Part shown: piece by piece, positions 16,637-25,222 of the stretch
Position numbering within the stretch: position 1 is the first letter of the stretch
Layout of the letters: every line of letters starts with the position of its first letter
Source of the DNA: an uncultured Saprospiraceae bacterium
Lineage (GTDB): Bacteria > Bacteroidota > Bacteroidia > Chitinophagales > Saprospiraceae
Reading direction: 5' to 3'
Length of the DNA stretch: 33,639 nt
Assembly: GCA_938022165.1 (NCBI GenBank)
Contig: CALIEI010000211.1
Location: forward strand, 1 to 33,639
Position numbers and translations under genes: made by a program
Notes under the pieces: model-generated
What the model was told of the DNA's origin: nothing
The model's input: the letters and a program-made list of their open reading frames with translations, nothing else
Database searches by the model: none

Positions 16637-18349
16637 ATGAAATGCACTGTTCATTATAATGGTACCACAGAAAACCCGACGCCAAACAAAATGACCTTTT
16701 TTGAGGCCTTGTATTTTGACTATAAGGTGATCGAAGAAGGCAACACCTCAAAAATAAGTCTATTCATACACCCTAAAGAAAAAATCAAACTCAGTAAAGT
16801 AGTCATTGAAATACCATTTAATTTTCAAGCTACTGATAAAGTATTAGGCAACGGGTTTCAGTCTTGGTCAGAGACTAGGACATACGGAATCCAAGATAAA
16901 ATACCACAACTTCGGAAAATAGTTAAGTCTTACTTTGGATATTATGGAGATGATCACTTGATAAAGAATAAGCCAAACTTATATTCATGGACTTATGGGT
17001 ATGTTCAAAACGGTAGTCAATTCACTTTACTAGGTAGTACATCAGAAAATACAGCCTTTTCATTTATAGAATATGATATCAATTCTAATTTGATAAAACT
17101 CACAAAATTATGCGACGACATTGAATTGTCTCATAGCTTTCCAGTGCTGGATGCTGTACTTAGTAAAGGGAGAGAAGAACAAGTATTTGCAAACTACTTC
17201 GCCTCTATTCCTGTACCCAATAAATCACTAAACACTACTTTTGGTTGGACCTCATGGTATAGACACTACAATAAGATAACAAGTGAGAAAATAGAAAAGG
17301 ATCTTGACAGTTTCTCGCAACATTCTGATGTGGCTCCATTCAACCAACTAGATCGTGTATTCCAAATAGACGATGGCTACCAAAAAGAAATTGGAGACTG
17401 GCTAGACAACAACCCGGATTTTCCAAATGGGATGTCGAGTATCGCTAGAAAAATAAAAGATAAAAACCTGATACCGGGGATATGGATAGCGCCTTTTGTC
17501 TGTAGCAAAAATTCAAAAATATACGCTAGTCAAAAAGATTGGCTTTTGAAAGATAAAGATAATAAGCCCATCAGGGCGGGATATAATCCGCTTTGGGGAG
17601 GATGGTATTACGCCTTGGATATTTATAATCCAAAAGTAAAGGACTACCTAACTGAGGTATTTTTTACGCTCACCAATAAATGGGGATACCAACTTATAAA
17701 AGCGGATTTTCTATTTGCAGCTTGCATTTCACCTCCAAAAGATAGAACTAAAGCTCAAGTTATGCATGACGCCATAACACTGCTTGAGCAACTCGTAGGG
17801 CAAAATAAAATGCTTACCTGTGGAATACCTATTGGAAGTGCTTTTCACAAATCATCTTATTGTAGAATTGGGCCAGACACACATTTATCTTGGGAAAATA
17901 AACTAATGCAGTTTTTACGAAAGAGAGAAAGGGTTTCTACAATTAATGCCCTGCGTACTATAATACATAGAAGGCACTTGAATAAAAACGTTTTTGTCAA
18001 TGATCCCGACGTATTTATCTTTCGAAAGGATGGGCACAAACTAAATGATAATCAGCAGTATACCATACTTTTGGTCCAAGTCCTATTTGGTTCACAAATA
18101 TTCAATTCTGATGATTGGAGTAGTTATGAAGAAGAAACCATTGATGAAATCAAAGGACTCATGCAGTTTGTCGACTCTCAGATTGTAAGTGTTACTGAAT
18201 CAAGCAGTGATTATTATCAAATTCATTTTACAAAGGGGAAAAAATATGTGGCACATGTTAATCTTAGTAAGCAAAAGATTAATGTAGTTGGATTATCTAA
18301 TCCTTTTGAATTAGCCCCATTTGAAAGTATAGTTCTAAAAAGCAGGTAG
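16637..18349 (+). CDS. GH36-family alpha-galactosidase
   Basis: 570 residues from ATG 16637. A TTG three codons upstream lies inside the -7 box and is rejected. An N-terminal beta-sandwich (about 1-190) is followed by a (beta/alpha)8 barrel starting TTFGWTSWYRHYNKIT. The catalytic nucleophile is likely Asp357 in LIKADFLFA, and the acid/base Asp414 in SYCRIGPDTHLSW. Both motifs are family hallmarks. VFQIDDGYQ and the tryptophan-rich NPLWGGWYYALDI shape the substrate pocket. Family knowledge: GH36 enzymes release terminal alpha-galactose from melibiose, raffinose and galactomannan. No signal peptide is seen, so it should be cytoplasmic. No sugar transporter or regulator lies beside it. Shorter than the 700-730 residues of many GH36 enzymes. 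Confidence 0.85.
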   Translation: MKCTVHYNGTTENPTPNKMTFFEALYFDYKVIEEGNTSKISLFIHPKEKIKLSKVVIEIPFNFQATDKVLGNGFQSWSETRTYGIQDKIPQLRKIVKSYFGYYGDDHLIKNKPNLYSWTYGYVQNGSQFTLLGSTSENTAFSFIEYDINSNLIKLTKLCDDIELSHSFPVLDAVLSKGREEQVFANYFASIPVPNKSLNTTFGWTSWYRHYNKITSEKIEKDLDSFSQHSDVAPFNQLDRVFQIDDGYQKEIGDWLDNNPDFPNGMSSIARKIKDKNLIPGIWIAPFVCSKNSKIYASQKDWLLKDKDNKPIRAGYNPLWGGWYYALDIYNPKVKDYLTEVFFTLTNKWGYQLIKADFLFAACISPPKDRTKAQVMHDAITLLEQLVGQNKMLTCGIPIGSAFHKSSYCRIGPDTHLSWENKLMQFLRKRERVSTINALRTIIHRRHLNKNVFVNDPDVFIFRKDGHKLNDNQQYTILLVQVLFGSQIFNSDDWSSYEEETIDEIKGLMQFVDSQIVSVTESSSDYYQIHFTKGKKYVAHVNLSKQKINVVGLSNPFELAPFESIVLKSR

Positions 18350-18361
18350 GAAATACTTAGT

Positions 18362-20023
18362 CTAGTTTTTTTCTGTGAGTTGTTTGTATATCTTTTGCGC
18401 ATTCAATGCTTCACGAACAACTGGATCGGCATTATTCAAGATTTTATAATATTCCAAATCAGAAAAGTATTGCTTTCCTAATCTCGCATGTAGCGTAGTT
18501 AAGAGTTCTCGTTTGATTTTGTCGTTCAATAATGTAACATCAACCAATTCTTCATTATTTTGCTCATGAAAAATAGCCAATTCATTCAAAATGGATTCTT
18601 CTAACTTAAAATTCTCGACGAATTCATTTTCATCAATTTCAAGAGGGTTTTTCTCAACATATTGGAATGCAAAACGAGTGAGGCTTCCTGACAATCTCTG
18701 ATAATCTTTATCTAGTAAAAGGGAATCATAAGGAACATACACATCTGGTGTGATTCCTCCCCCGGCATAGACTTCTCTGCCATTAGCTGTATAAAATTTA
18801 CTCGTGTCAGAAATGGTTACTTGGTCATTATTGGTAAATTCTCCCGATTCTATACGGTCTTCAATATATTGATCATACTTGTCTTTCTCGGCATAATCTC
18901 TTTGTATCAAACGACCCGCTGGAGTATAATATCTAGCTACTGTAAGTCTTAATGCAGAGCCATCTTTCAAATCATATTGCTCCTGAACCAAGCCTTTGCC
19001 ATAAGACCTGCGACCGATAATCAATCCTCTATCCCAATCTTGCACAGCGCCTGCAACGATTTCACTTGCAGAAGCAGAATTTTCATCAATCAAGACACAG
19101 ATTTTATTTATCTCAAACACATTTCTTCCAGTGGTGAAGAATTCTTCTTTCTTGACATTCTTTCCAATGGTGTAAACCAATTTTTGATCTTTTTCTTGAA
19201 ATAACTGATTTAAAATTTTCACGGCTTCATGCAAATAGCCACCTCCGTTTTGTCTAAGATCAAAAACCAAATTTTTCATCTGATGATTATCCACCAAATC
19301 ACTCAGCGCATCCATAAAATCAGTTATGGTATTTGCACTAAATTTATTCAGCTTAATATAGCCTGTATCGTCATTTAGCATATAATGAACATCCACACTA
19401 CTGACAACAATTCTTCCTCTTGTTACTTCCTTCTTTATGATGTTAGGTTCATTTGGGCGCACAATGCTTAACTCCACCTGAGATCTATTCTCTCCTCTTA
19501 ATCTTTTAATAAGACTTCCTTCTTCGTCCTCTATTTCACCTTGTTTTCTATCCTCTCTCAAATTTTTCGCATCTACTATTCTATCTCCAAATTTCAATCC
19601 TGCTTTAGCTGCGGGCCCATCTTCAAATACTTTGAGTATTACGATAGTGTCATTTTGTAGTAAATATTCAATGCCTATACCCACAAAGCTGCCTTCAAGA
19701 GATTCATTCGCTTTTTTAACTTGATCAGAAGACATATAGACTGAGTGCGGATCCAAATCATTGAATAGAGAAGTGATGGCAGTTTCTACCATCTGATCAG
19801 TATTGAGGGTATCAACATACTTGGCTTGCATATATCTGATAAGCTCTTCTACTCTACCTTGTCCAATGTTTTTGTTATCTGTACCTACATTTTCAAAAAC
19901 AATTTTAGTTTCCTGAGTAGAAGGCTGTAGCTTACCTCCTACGACCATACCCCCTAGCATCATTATAGATAGTAGAAAAGGAAGCCAAATGTTTATTTTA
20001 TTTTGATTTTCTTCTTTGCTCAT
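18362..20023 (-). CDS. S41 C-terminal processing protease with PDZ domain
   Basis: 553 residues. A membrane anchor at residues 12-30 (IWLPFLLSIMMLGGMVVGG) puts the body in the periplasm. The PDZ domain follows (GSFVGIGIEYLLQNDTIVIL, then GPAAKAGLKFGDRIVD), then the S41 peptidase domain (GYIKLNKFSANTITDFMDAL; LVFDLRQNGGGYLHEA). Ser318 in DENSASASEI and Lys343 in RRSYGKGLVQ form the Ser/Lys dyad with the 25-residue spacing of known CtpA enzymes. Family knowledge: cleaves the C-termini of exported proteins and takes part in envelope quality control. It is divergent from the Lrp-type regulator gene, with a 167-base shared promoter region. Its -7 box is almost at the start codon. Confidence 0.94.
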   Translation of the reverse strand: MSKEENQNKINIWLPFLLSIMMLGGMVVGGKLQPSTQETKIVFENVGTDNKNIGQGRVEELIRYMQAKYVDTLNTDQMVETAITSLFNDLDPHSVYMSSDQVKKANESLEGSFVGIGIEYLLQNDTIVILKVFEDGPAAKAGLKFGDRIVDAKNLREDRKQGEIEDEEGSLIKRLRGENRSQVELSIVRPNEPNIIKKEVTRGRIVVSSVDVHYMLNDDTGYIKLNKFSANTITDFMDALSDLVDNHQMKNLVFDLRQNGGGYLHEAVKILNQLFQEKDQKLVYTIGKNVKKEEFFTTGRNVFEINKICVLIDENSASASEIVAGAVQDWDRGLIIGRRSYGKGLVQEQYDLKDGSALRLTVARYYTPAGRLIQRDYAEKDKYDQYIEDRIESGEFTNNDQVTISDTSKFYTANGREVYAGGGITPDVYVPYDSLLLDKDYQRLSGSLTRFAFQYVEKNPLEIDENEFVENFKLEESILNELAIFHEQNNEELVDVTLLNDKIKRELLTTLHARLGKQYFSDLEYYKILNNADPVVREALNAQKIYKQLTEKN

Positions 20024-20032
20024 TTACTATTT

Positions 20033-20040
20033 CAAAAATA
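20033..20040 (-). promoter_or_regulatory. Putative -7 box of the S41 protease promoter
   Basis: The minus strand reads TATTTTTG (TAnnTTTG), 9 bases before the ATG at 20023, which implies a very short or no leader. Confidence 0.45.
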
Positions 20041-20128
20041 CACCAAAACTTAATGTAATATCTAGCAATATTTAACTTATTTGGAAATAATGCTAAGATA
20101 TTACAAACAAATGCTAATGATTCCCAGA

Positions 20129-20152
20129 TATATTTGCAATCATTTATATTTG
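20129..20152 (+). promoter_or_regulatory. Two tandem TATATTTG boxes upstream of the Lrp-type gene
   Basis: TATATTTG occurs at 20129-20136 and again at 20145-20152, 16 bases apart, about 40-60 bases before the ATG at 20191. Either could be the -7 box. The repeat is unusual and could mean two start sites. Confidence 0.45.
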
Positions 20153-20190
20153 AGCCAACTATAGAAATGCAAAAATGGTAATTCAAAACG

Positions 20191-20658
20191 ATGATAGACA
20201 AACTTGATAAGGACATTATTGATACGCTCTTAGAGAATGCAGATATGCCATATACTGAAGTCGCAAAAAAGCTATTTGTCTCTAGTGGAACGATCCATGT
20301 AAGAATGAAAAAACTTAGAGACCAACTTGGTGTGATAAGAGGGTCTCATTTGGATATTGATCACGCTAAGCTTGGCTATGACATCACCGCATTTATTGGC
20401 ATATTTCTAGAAAAAAGCTCACTATATGAGACTGTTACCGAACAGCTCAAGAATATACCCGAAATCGTAAGTGCACACTATACTACTGGGAATTACAGTA
20501 TTTTTGCCCAAATTATCTGTAAAGACACAGATCATTTGAGAAATGTGCTATCGGACAAAGTGCAAAACATTAAGGGAATTCAGCGTACTGAGACCTTTAT
20601 TTCACTTGACGAAAGTATCGACAGACCTCTAAGAATTAGACAAAATATTGAACAATAA
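20191..20658 (+). CDS. Lrp/AsnC-family transcriptional regulator
   Basis: 155 residues, typical for the family. The N-terminal winged helix-turn-helix (residues about 4-50; MPYTEVAKKLFVSSGTIHVRMKKL) fits the AsnC type. The C-terminal RAM/effector-binding domain has the alternating pattern YDITAFIGIFLEKSS, IPEIVSAHYTTGNYSIFAQI and the final strand IKGIQRTETFISL. Family knowledge: amino-acid-sensing regulators that form dimers to octamers and often autoregulate. It is divergent from the S41 protease and may control it, but this is inference. The secreted CARDB-like gene follows after 60 bases and could share its transcript. Confidence 0.93.
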   Translation: MIDKLDKDIIDTLLENADMPYTEVAKKLFVSSGTIHVRMKKLRDQLGVIRGSHLDIDHAKLGYDITAFIGIFLEKSSLYETVTEQLKNIPEIVSAHYTTGNYSIFAQIICKDTDHLRNVLSDKVQNIKGIQRTETFISLDESIDRPLRIRQNIEQ

Positions 20659-20718
20659 TGGAATAATTATTGATATATAATACGTTATACTAACCAAGCC
20701 GCTCGTTAAAGATAGGTC

Positions 20719-22131
20719 ATGAACCAATATGCACACATGCTAAGAAAAATACTAACTCTGTTCTGTGGTTTATTGATAAGTAGTGTTTTACTTAGTCAAG
20801 GAACAACAAAGAAGAAAGCACCTATCAAGTATAGATTGCTGCTCACATCTGTCCAATTAGAAGACGTTTCACCTGATGAGATTGCGATTACATTGAATGC
20901 ATTCAATACAGGAAGAAATCCAATTGATTTTTCACAAATCAATTCGATACCTGATGAAATGGAAATCAAATTTGAAGAATCCTTTTACAGAAGTAATCTT
21001 AGTGATTTTGAAGATGAAATCACTGCAAGTCTTTTAAATAGAAATCTAAATATTACCAATGGTAAAATTTTAAGAAATCTGAGATTCAACTTACCAGGAA
21101 ATGACGATCTCTATAAACAGTTAACCAAGAATAGAAAGAAATTTTCAAGAACCTATGCCGCCAAAGATAAAACTAAGGCACCTAAGGTGAAATACAAAAC
21201 CTCAAATAAAAAATCAACTAATACTAAAAGTACATTTGCGTCTAAGAAAAAGAAAACAACTGACAAAAAAGCTGAAGAAACAATTGTAAAAAATACTTCT
21301 AAGAAACCAAATACTCCTTCTACAAACACTCCAGCTGCCCCTTCATCCAATGATGTCAAAAAGGAAATGGCCTCTAAAGAATTAGAGATGAAAAAGGAAA
21401 TGGAAGTAAAACAGCCAAAGACAACTTCTCCAAAAGTAGAAATCTCTGACAAGCTAGCATCTGATGCTGAAAAAACAAAGGAGTCTACAAAAAAGGAAAC
21501 AATAGCAACAACGGAGAAAAAGAAGAACATTTTCGAAAAGAAGAAAGAGGAAAAGCTCGAAAATGAAAAAGCGAAATCTGACTCCTATAAGATCGAAAAA
21601 GCAGTTGAACTAGAAGATCAAAAAGAAATCCTAGAATCTCTAGGAGCATCTAAAAACAAAGAGAAAACAACAAAATCGCAAGGCGGAGTTGCTTTTGATA
21701 CCAGAGCGGGTGTGGAAGAATCGAAAAATTCCTATGCGGAAAAATCCGTATGTCCTGATATGATATTAGAAGATTTAAAGATTATAAAAAAGACGCCAAA
21801 ATGGATTACCCTAGAGTACACATTGAAGAATGTCGGGAAAGGTCCAGCATATTTAGACAAGTCTAATCAGAAGATAGCCATGCGTGCATTTTTATCTTCA
21901 TCTGAAAACTTAACTAGGGGTTCGCTCCCATTAGGCGGTGGATTTGTAACTTATAAAGAAGGTAAGGACGGCGCCTTATATCCCAATAAAAGTTTTACGG
22001 GTACACTTAAATTAGATATTAAAAAAATAACACGGTTTACACCTTTTGTTGTTCTAAATTTAGATCCATTCAATGTTATTAATGAATGTGATAAAGCGAA
22101 TAACTACGGAAATGTAAAGGTTGGAAAATAA
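20719..22131 (+). CDS. Secreted protein with Lys-rich linker and C-terminal CARDB-like domain
   Basis: 470 residues. A signal peptide (LRKILTLFCGLLISSVLLSQ) starts at Met1 or Met7 (20737). Residues about 30-140 are a compact N-terminal domain. Residues about 145-345 are low-complexity, very rich in Lys, Glu, Ser and Thr, and likely unstructured. The C-terminal about 125 residues (CPDMILEDLKIIKKTPKWIT, then YTLKNVGKGPAYL and FVVLNLDPFNVINECDKANN) match the CARDB/Ig-like adhesion fold, including the N-x-x-NE-x-D-x-x-NN end. Likely periplasmic or surface-bound. No catalytic motif. No type IX sorting domain was seen. Confidence 0.78.
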   Translation: MNQYAHMLRKILTLFCGLLISSVLLSQGTTKKKAPIKYRLLLTSVQLEDVSPDEIAITLNAFNTGRNPIDFSQINSIPDEMEIKFEESFYRSNLSDFEDEITASLLNRNLNITNGKILRNLRFNLPGNDDLYKQLTKNRKKFSRTYAAKDKTKAPKVKYKTSNKKSTNTKSTFASKKKKTTDKKAEETIVKNTSKKPNTPSTNTPAAPSSNDVKKEMASKELEMKKEMEVKQPKTTSPKVEISDKLASDAEKTKESTKKETIATTEKKKNIFEKKKEEKLENEKAKSDSYKIEKAVELEDQKEILESLGASKNKEKTTKSQGGVAFDTRAGVEESKNSYAEKSVCPDMILEDLKIIKKTPKWITLEYTLKNVGKGPAYLDKSNQKIAMRAFLSSSENLTRGSLPLGGGFVTYKEGKDGALYPNKSFTGTLKLDIKKITRFTPFVVLNLDPFNVINECDKANNYGNVKVGK

Positions 22132-22175
22132 GAATTCATCTCAAGAATTCTGTGATTCTATTTTAATTGCAAACC

Positions 22176-23048
22176 TTAGCTATCTCTTCGTGGTCCCAAT
22201 TTGTTGTCTGCAAATTGTAAATCCAATTCAGATCCATCTAGCGAACTGTCAGCGAGCTTGTTCTTCAACTTGTTTAAGTTCAATAGTACTTCTTCAAGGC
22301 AAATAAGACGAGCAGTCTCTGTAGGTGTGAGGTCATCCTGTAAGGCAAACAGCATTTCTTGCTCAATCAATAAGGAAGATATCAAACTATCAAAGTTGTT
22401 CTGATGGCTTTGAATTGATGTATTGATACTTGATCCTACTACCGTGCTAGCAGGAAAGTAATTATATTGATCGGGGTCAATTTGATCAAAAGCATCTCTG
22501 ATATCTGTTACACTATTCTGCCATAAATTTGCCGTTTGCATGACCAATGAGCCCACAAAATTGGGTACTTTATAGTTAGTGTATTTCGCTCTAGGCATCT
22601 TCTCAGAAGAGCTATCTAAACCTAGCAATACTGATAACTCATGTCCAACTGCAGAAGCAATATGAACTGGTGTGTACCAATTGTTATTGATACAATTTAA
22701 AGAGAGCCAGATAATTGGATTGCTAACTGACTGATAATTTGCAATTTCTTTTCTAGAATTGAATGGGAGTATAACTAACTGATCATTTTGCCCTAGGTCT
22801 TCAAAGTACTCTTTAGGATGATGTAGTCTATGCAAAACTTGCTTGTTTGATAGATTGTTGGCGTGATAAAAACGGAAGAATCGCCTGTTTTCATCGTTTA
22901 TCCAATCAAATTGCAATATCTGATCAGAAAAATGCTTGTGGTTTATCACACGCAATAATATCTCAATTCCTGCCTCCAGCTTATTCTTCTGGGTTTTGGT
23001 AAAGAAACAATTTCGGGTTCGACCGATTCTGATTGGATAGTTGATCAT
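22176..23048 (-). CDS. Hypothetical protein with a zincin-like but incomplete HExx motif
   Basis: 290 residues, with no clear signal peptide. The N-terminus, NYPIRIGRTRNCFFTKTQKN, reads as cytoplasmic. The middle part has HIASAVGHELSVLLGL, with His136 and Glu137. In matrixin-like metalloproteases the pattern is HExxHxxG, but here the third position is Val140, so the second zinc ligand is missing. The rest (WYTPVHIASA, NFVGSLVMQTANLWQNSV, and the helical C-terminus LTPTETARLICLEEVLLNLN) matches nothing I know. It converges with the CARDB-like gene (44 bases between stops). Function unknown. Confidence 0.7.
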   Translation of the reverse strand: MINYPIRIGRTRNCFFTKTQKNKLEAGIEILLRVINHKHFSDQILQFDWINDENRRFFRFYHANNLSNKQVLHRLHHPKEYFEDLGQNDQLVILPFNSRKEIANYQSVSNPIIWLSLNCINNNWYTPVHIASAVGHELSVLLGLDSSSEKMPRAKYTNYKVPNFVGSLVMQTANLWQNSVTDIRDAFDQIDPDQYNYFPASTVVGSSINTSIQSHQNNFDSLISSLLIEQEMLFALQDDLTPTETARLICLEEVLLNLNKLKNKLADSSLDGSELDLQFADNKLGPRRDS

Positions 23049-23119
23049 TAGGGAAAATATATACTTTATTTATATATAAAATAGACCTAATATGTTACAG
23101 TGAGTAGGGACTATTTTGG

Positions 23120-23284
23120 GTAGTATATTTTGGCATAGCGATGAGGAATGGTGGCCTGAAAAGGCCAGACTCCACAGATGAGCATGGGAGTAGAGCGGAG
23201 GCCGAGTCGAATGACGAGCCATGTATCGTAGCGCCTATCGTGTATTTGTATTTTCACAAATACATGATAGGATGCCCCAAATCA
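23120..23284 (+). repeat. GC-rich intergenic element, copy D
   Basis: Non-coding element between the aspartate kinase stop and the hypothetical gene at 22176-23048. It has the core GCGATGAGGAATGGTGGCC (23138-23156), a GC-rich body, a 16-bp near-perfect hairpin at 23234-23271, and ends GCCCCAAATCA (23274-23284), identical to the end of copy B. Confidence 0.5.
23234..23271. repeat. Near-perfect 16-bp inverted repeat
   Basis: CCTATCGTGTATTTGT (23234-23249) pairs with 23256-23271 with one G.T wobble, leaving a 6-base loop. It is the distal hairpin of element D, in the same relative place as the 27-bp hairpin in element C. Confidence 0.9.
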
Positions 23285-23316
23285 TAAAAAAACGCTAAAA
23301 ACAAGGGAAATTCTGG

Positions 23317-24603
23317 CTAGATTCGCTCCATTTTGGGGATATCCTTAACGACTAATTGAATCATGTCTCCTTTACGCTCCTCGAGCTTCACAATTTTCCC
23401 TTCTTTAAGCTTTTGTACCAAGTCTTTTTGATAATGACGAATATTGATCAACTCAAGATTGCGCTCCACTTTAGTTTTGAAAGACGCTTGTATTTGCTTA
23501 GTAAAATTCTCTATCCTATCATCGATATCATTCACGCAAACCGAAAAACTAATCGCTGAATTCTGCATCATATTGACTTGAATTCTATGCTTCGCAATTT
23601 GCTGAAAAAGAGTAGACAAATGATGCTCTGCTACAAAAGAAAAATCCTTGGTACTAATATTAATTATCGCTTGCTCCGTCTCTACCGTCACTATCGGAGG
23701 ATAGTTGTCCGTCACTTCATCTGAGATCAAGGTACCCTCACCATCTGGATCAATAAATGACTTTACATGCAGTGGAATATTTTTATTTTGCAGTGGTTTG
23801 ATTGTTTTAGGATGGATAACCTTAGCTCCATAATAAGTCATCTCTATAGCCTCTCTATAACTAAGACTATCGAGCTTGGTAACATTTTTAAATTTTCTTG
23901 GATCAGCTGTCAACACACCAGGTACATCCTTCCAAATGGACATGTCTATAGCGTCAAGCCCAAAAGAGAAAATAGCCGCTGAATAATCCGACCCTTCTCT
24001 TCCAAGAGTAGTTGTATTATTCTCCATGGTACTAGCTATAAAACCTTGACTGATAACATAATTGGCATTCTCAAAAAGCGGTTTTACATTGGTTTCAATA
24101 TTTTTAGTAGTACGATTCCAATCTACCCAACCTTCTCTATAAATGTCATCGGTGATAACTACTCCCCTAGCATCTACCCAATTGACATCTTGATTCTGCG
24201 TCTCAAGTTTTGCCGCTAAAATTTTTGATGATAATAGTTCTCCAATAGAAACAATCTGATCGTAGATATAATCATACTCAGCATCTGTTTCATCTAATGC
24301 CCAATCAATTTCTACCAATAGGTCATTGAGATCTGTAATCAAAGAAGAATTTTCTTCTAATCCTAAGTCCTTAATTATTTCGAGGTGATTCTTTTTGACA
24401 ATTTCTAATTTCTTTAATGCTTCTGGTTTATTCGCAATGTGTTTCACAACCTGTTCGAGATGATTAGTCGTTTTACCCAAGGCGGATACTATGATCATCA
24501 ATTTTTGATCATTGTATTTTTGAATTATGGAAACGACATTTTCAATATTCTCAGCACTTTTGATTGAGGCTCCTCCAAACTTAAAAACCCTTATATCTTT
24601 CAT
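23317..24603 (-). CDS. lysC: Aspartate kinase (monofunctional)
   Basis: 428 residues. It phosphorylates aspartate, the first step toward lysine, threonine, methionine and diaminopimelate. The N-terminal kinase domain has KFGGAS (8-13), IVSALGKTTNHLE and the nucleotide/Asp-binding TTLGREGSDYSAA, then WKDVPGVLTADPRKF and MTYYGAKVIHPKTI. The C-terminal about 130 residues hold ACT-type regulatory sequence (IINISTKDFSFVAEHHLSTL; QVNMMQNSAISFSVCVND). Fusion to homoserine dehydrogenase is absent, so it is monofunctional. The symbol is a family choice; which isoenzyme is not resolved. Single-gene unit with a consensus -7 box just upstream. Confidence 0.94.
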   Translation of the reverse strand: MKDIRVFKFGGASIKSAENIENVVSIIQKYNDQKLMIIVSALGKTTNHLEQVVKHIANKPEALKKLEIVKKNHLEIIKDLGLEENSSLITDLNDLLVEIDWALDETDAEYDYIYDQIVSIGELLSSKILAAKLETQNQDVNWVDARGVVITDDIYREGWVDWNRTTKNIETNVKPLFENANYVISQGFIASTMENNTTTLGREGSDYSAAIFSFGLDAIDMSIWKDVPGVLTADPRKFKNVTKLDSLSYREAIEMTYYGAKVIHPKTIKPLQNKNIPLHVKSFIDPDGEGTLISDEVTDNYPPIVTVETEQAIINISTKDFSFVAEHHLSTLFQQIAKHRIQVNMMQNSAISFSVCVNDIDDRIENFTKQIQASFKTKVERNLELINIRHYQKDLVQKLKEGKIVKLEERKGDMIQLVVKDIPKMERI

Positions 24604-24620
24604 GTTTTAGAAATTTGGGG

Positions 24621-24628
24621 CAAAAATA
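24621..24628 (-). promoter_or_regulatory. Putative -7 box of the aspartate kinase promoter
   Basis: The minus strand reads TATTTTTG, 17 bases before the ATG at 24603. The rest of the 299-base gap to the decarboxylase operon holds no gene or riboswitch that I can recognise. Confidence 0.45.
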
Positions 24629-24852
24629 GTATTAAAAGCTCAAATAAATCATGTGTGCTCTTTGTAAATGGAAGAAATCTATAAAATGGATTATAAAGAA
24701 CAAGGAACTAGTTTTTATTGTTACTAGTGTTGCTTGTGCATCAACCGTTTGAGATTAAAATATGAACCTGTTTGAAAGCGATCTAAGTTCAAAAACCTCC
24801 TTAAATAGACCGCATTTTAATGTCATATCGTCATAATTTGCTTGCGAAAGGA

Positions 24853-24883
24853 TTTGTGTGTCTTTAAAATTTAGTTACTTTTA
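24853..24883 (+). promoter_or_regulatory. Putative promoter of the Na+-decarboxylase operon
   Basis: TTTG (24853-24856) lies 19 bases before TACTTTTA (24876-24883), which fits the Bacteroidota -33/-7 layout with one mismatch in the -7 box. The transcript would start about 10 bases before the ATG at 24903. Confidence 0.5.
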
Positions 24884-24902
24884 TCATGCTTTAAAACAAA
24901 CA

Positions 24903-25202
24903 ATGAATTCAGATTTACAATATGCTTTTCTAGTCCTCTTGGTAGGAATGATCACGGTATTTGTTGTCCTCACTCTGGTGGTTCTCACGGGAAGAACATT
25001 AATTTTTCTTGTAAATAAATATGGCCCGGTCAGTGGCAAAACAGCTATCAAGAATAGAGACTTCAAGCCGCTGCTCCCAAGCTCTTCGAGTACCAAATCT
25101 GGAATACCTAAAAAACAACTTGCAGCCATCTTAAGTACCGTCGAAATAGTAACTCATGGGAAAGGAAAGGTTACCAATATTGAAAAAATACCCTCTAAGT
25201 AG
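24903..25202 (+). CDS. oadG: Sodium-pump decarboxylase gamma subunit (OadG type)
   Basis: 99 residues. One membrane helix (YAFLVLLVGMITVFVVLTLV), then a short soluble tail rich in Ser, Lys and Pro. This is the layout of OadG, the small subunit that links the alpha subunit to the membrane and binds zinc. A GTG 15 codons upstream overlaps the putative promoter and is less likely than ATG 24903. It is the first gene of the operon; the alpha subunit follows after 20 bases. Confidence 0.8.
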   Translation: MNSDLQYAFLVLLVGMITVFVVLTLVVLTGRTLIFLVNKYGPVSGKTAIKNRDFKPLLPSSSSTKSGIPKKQLAAILSTVEIVTHGKGKVTNIEKIPSK

Positions 25203-25222
25203 AAGAGGAATAAAAAAATAAT

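Noticed and set aside
21153-21530. Long minus-strand frame opposite the Lys-rich linker
   Set aside because: It is a phenylalanine-rich shadow of the AAA/GAA-rich codons of the real gene on the plus strand.
22131-22151. Bidirectional terminator between the convergent genes ending at 22131 and 22176
   Set aside because: AGAATTC/GAATTCT gives a 7-bp stem but overlaps a stop codon and has no real T-run, so it is too weak to annotate.
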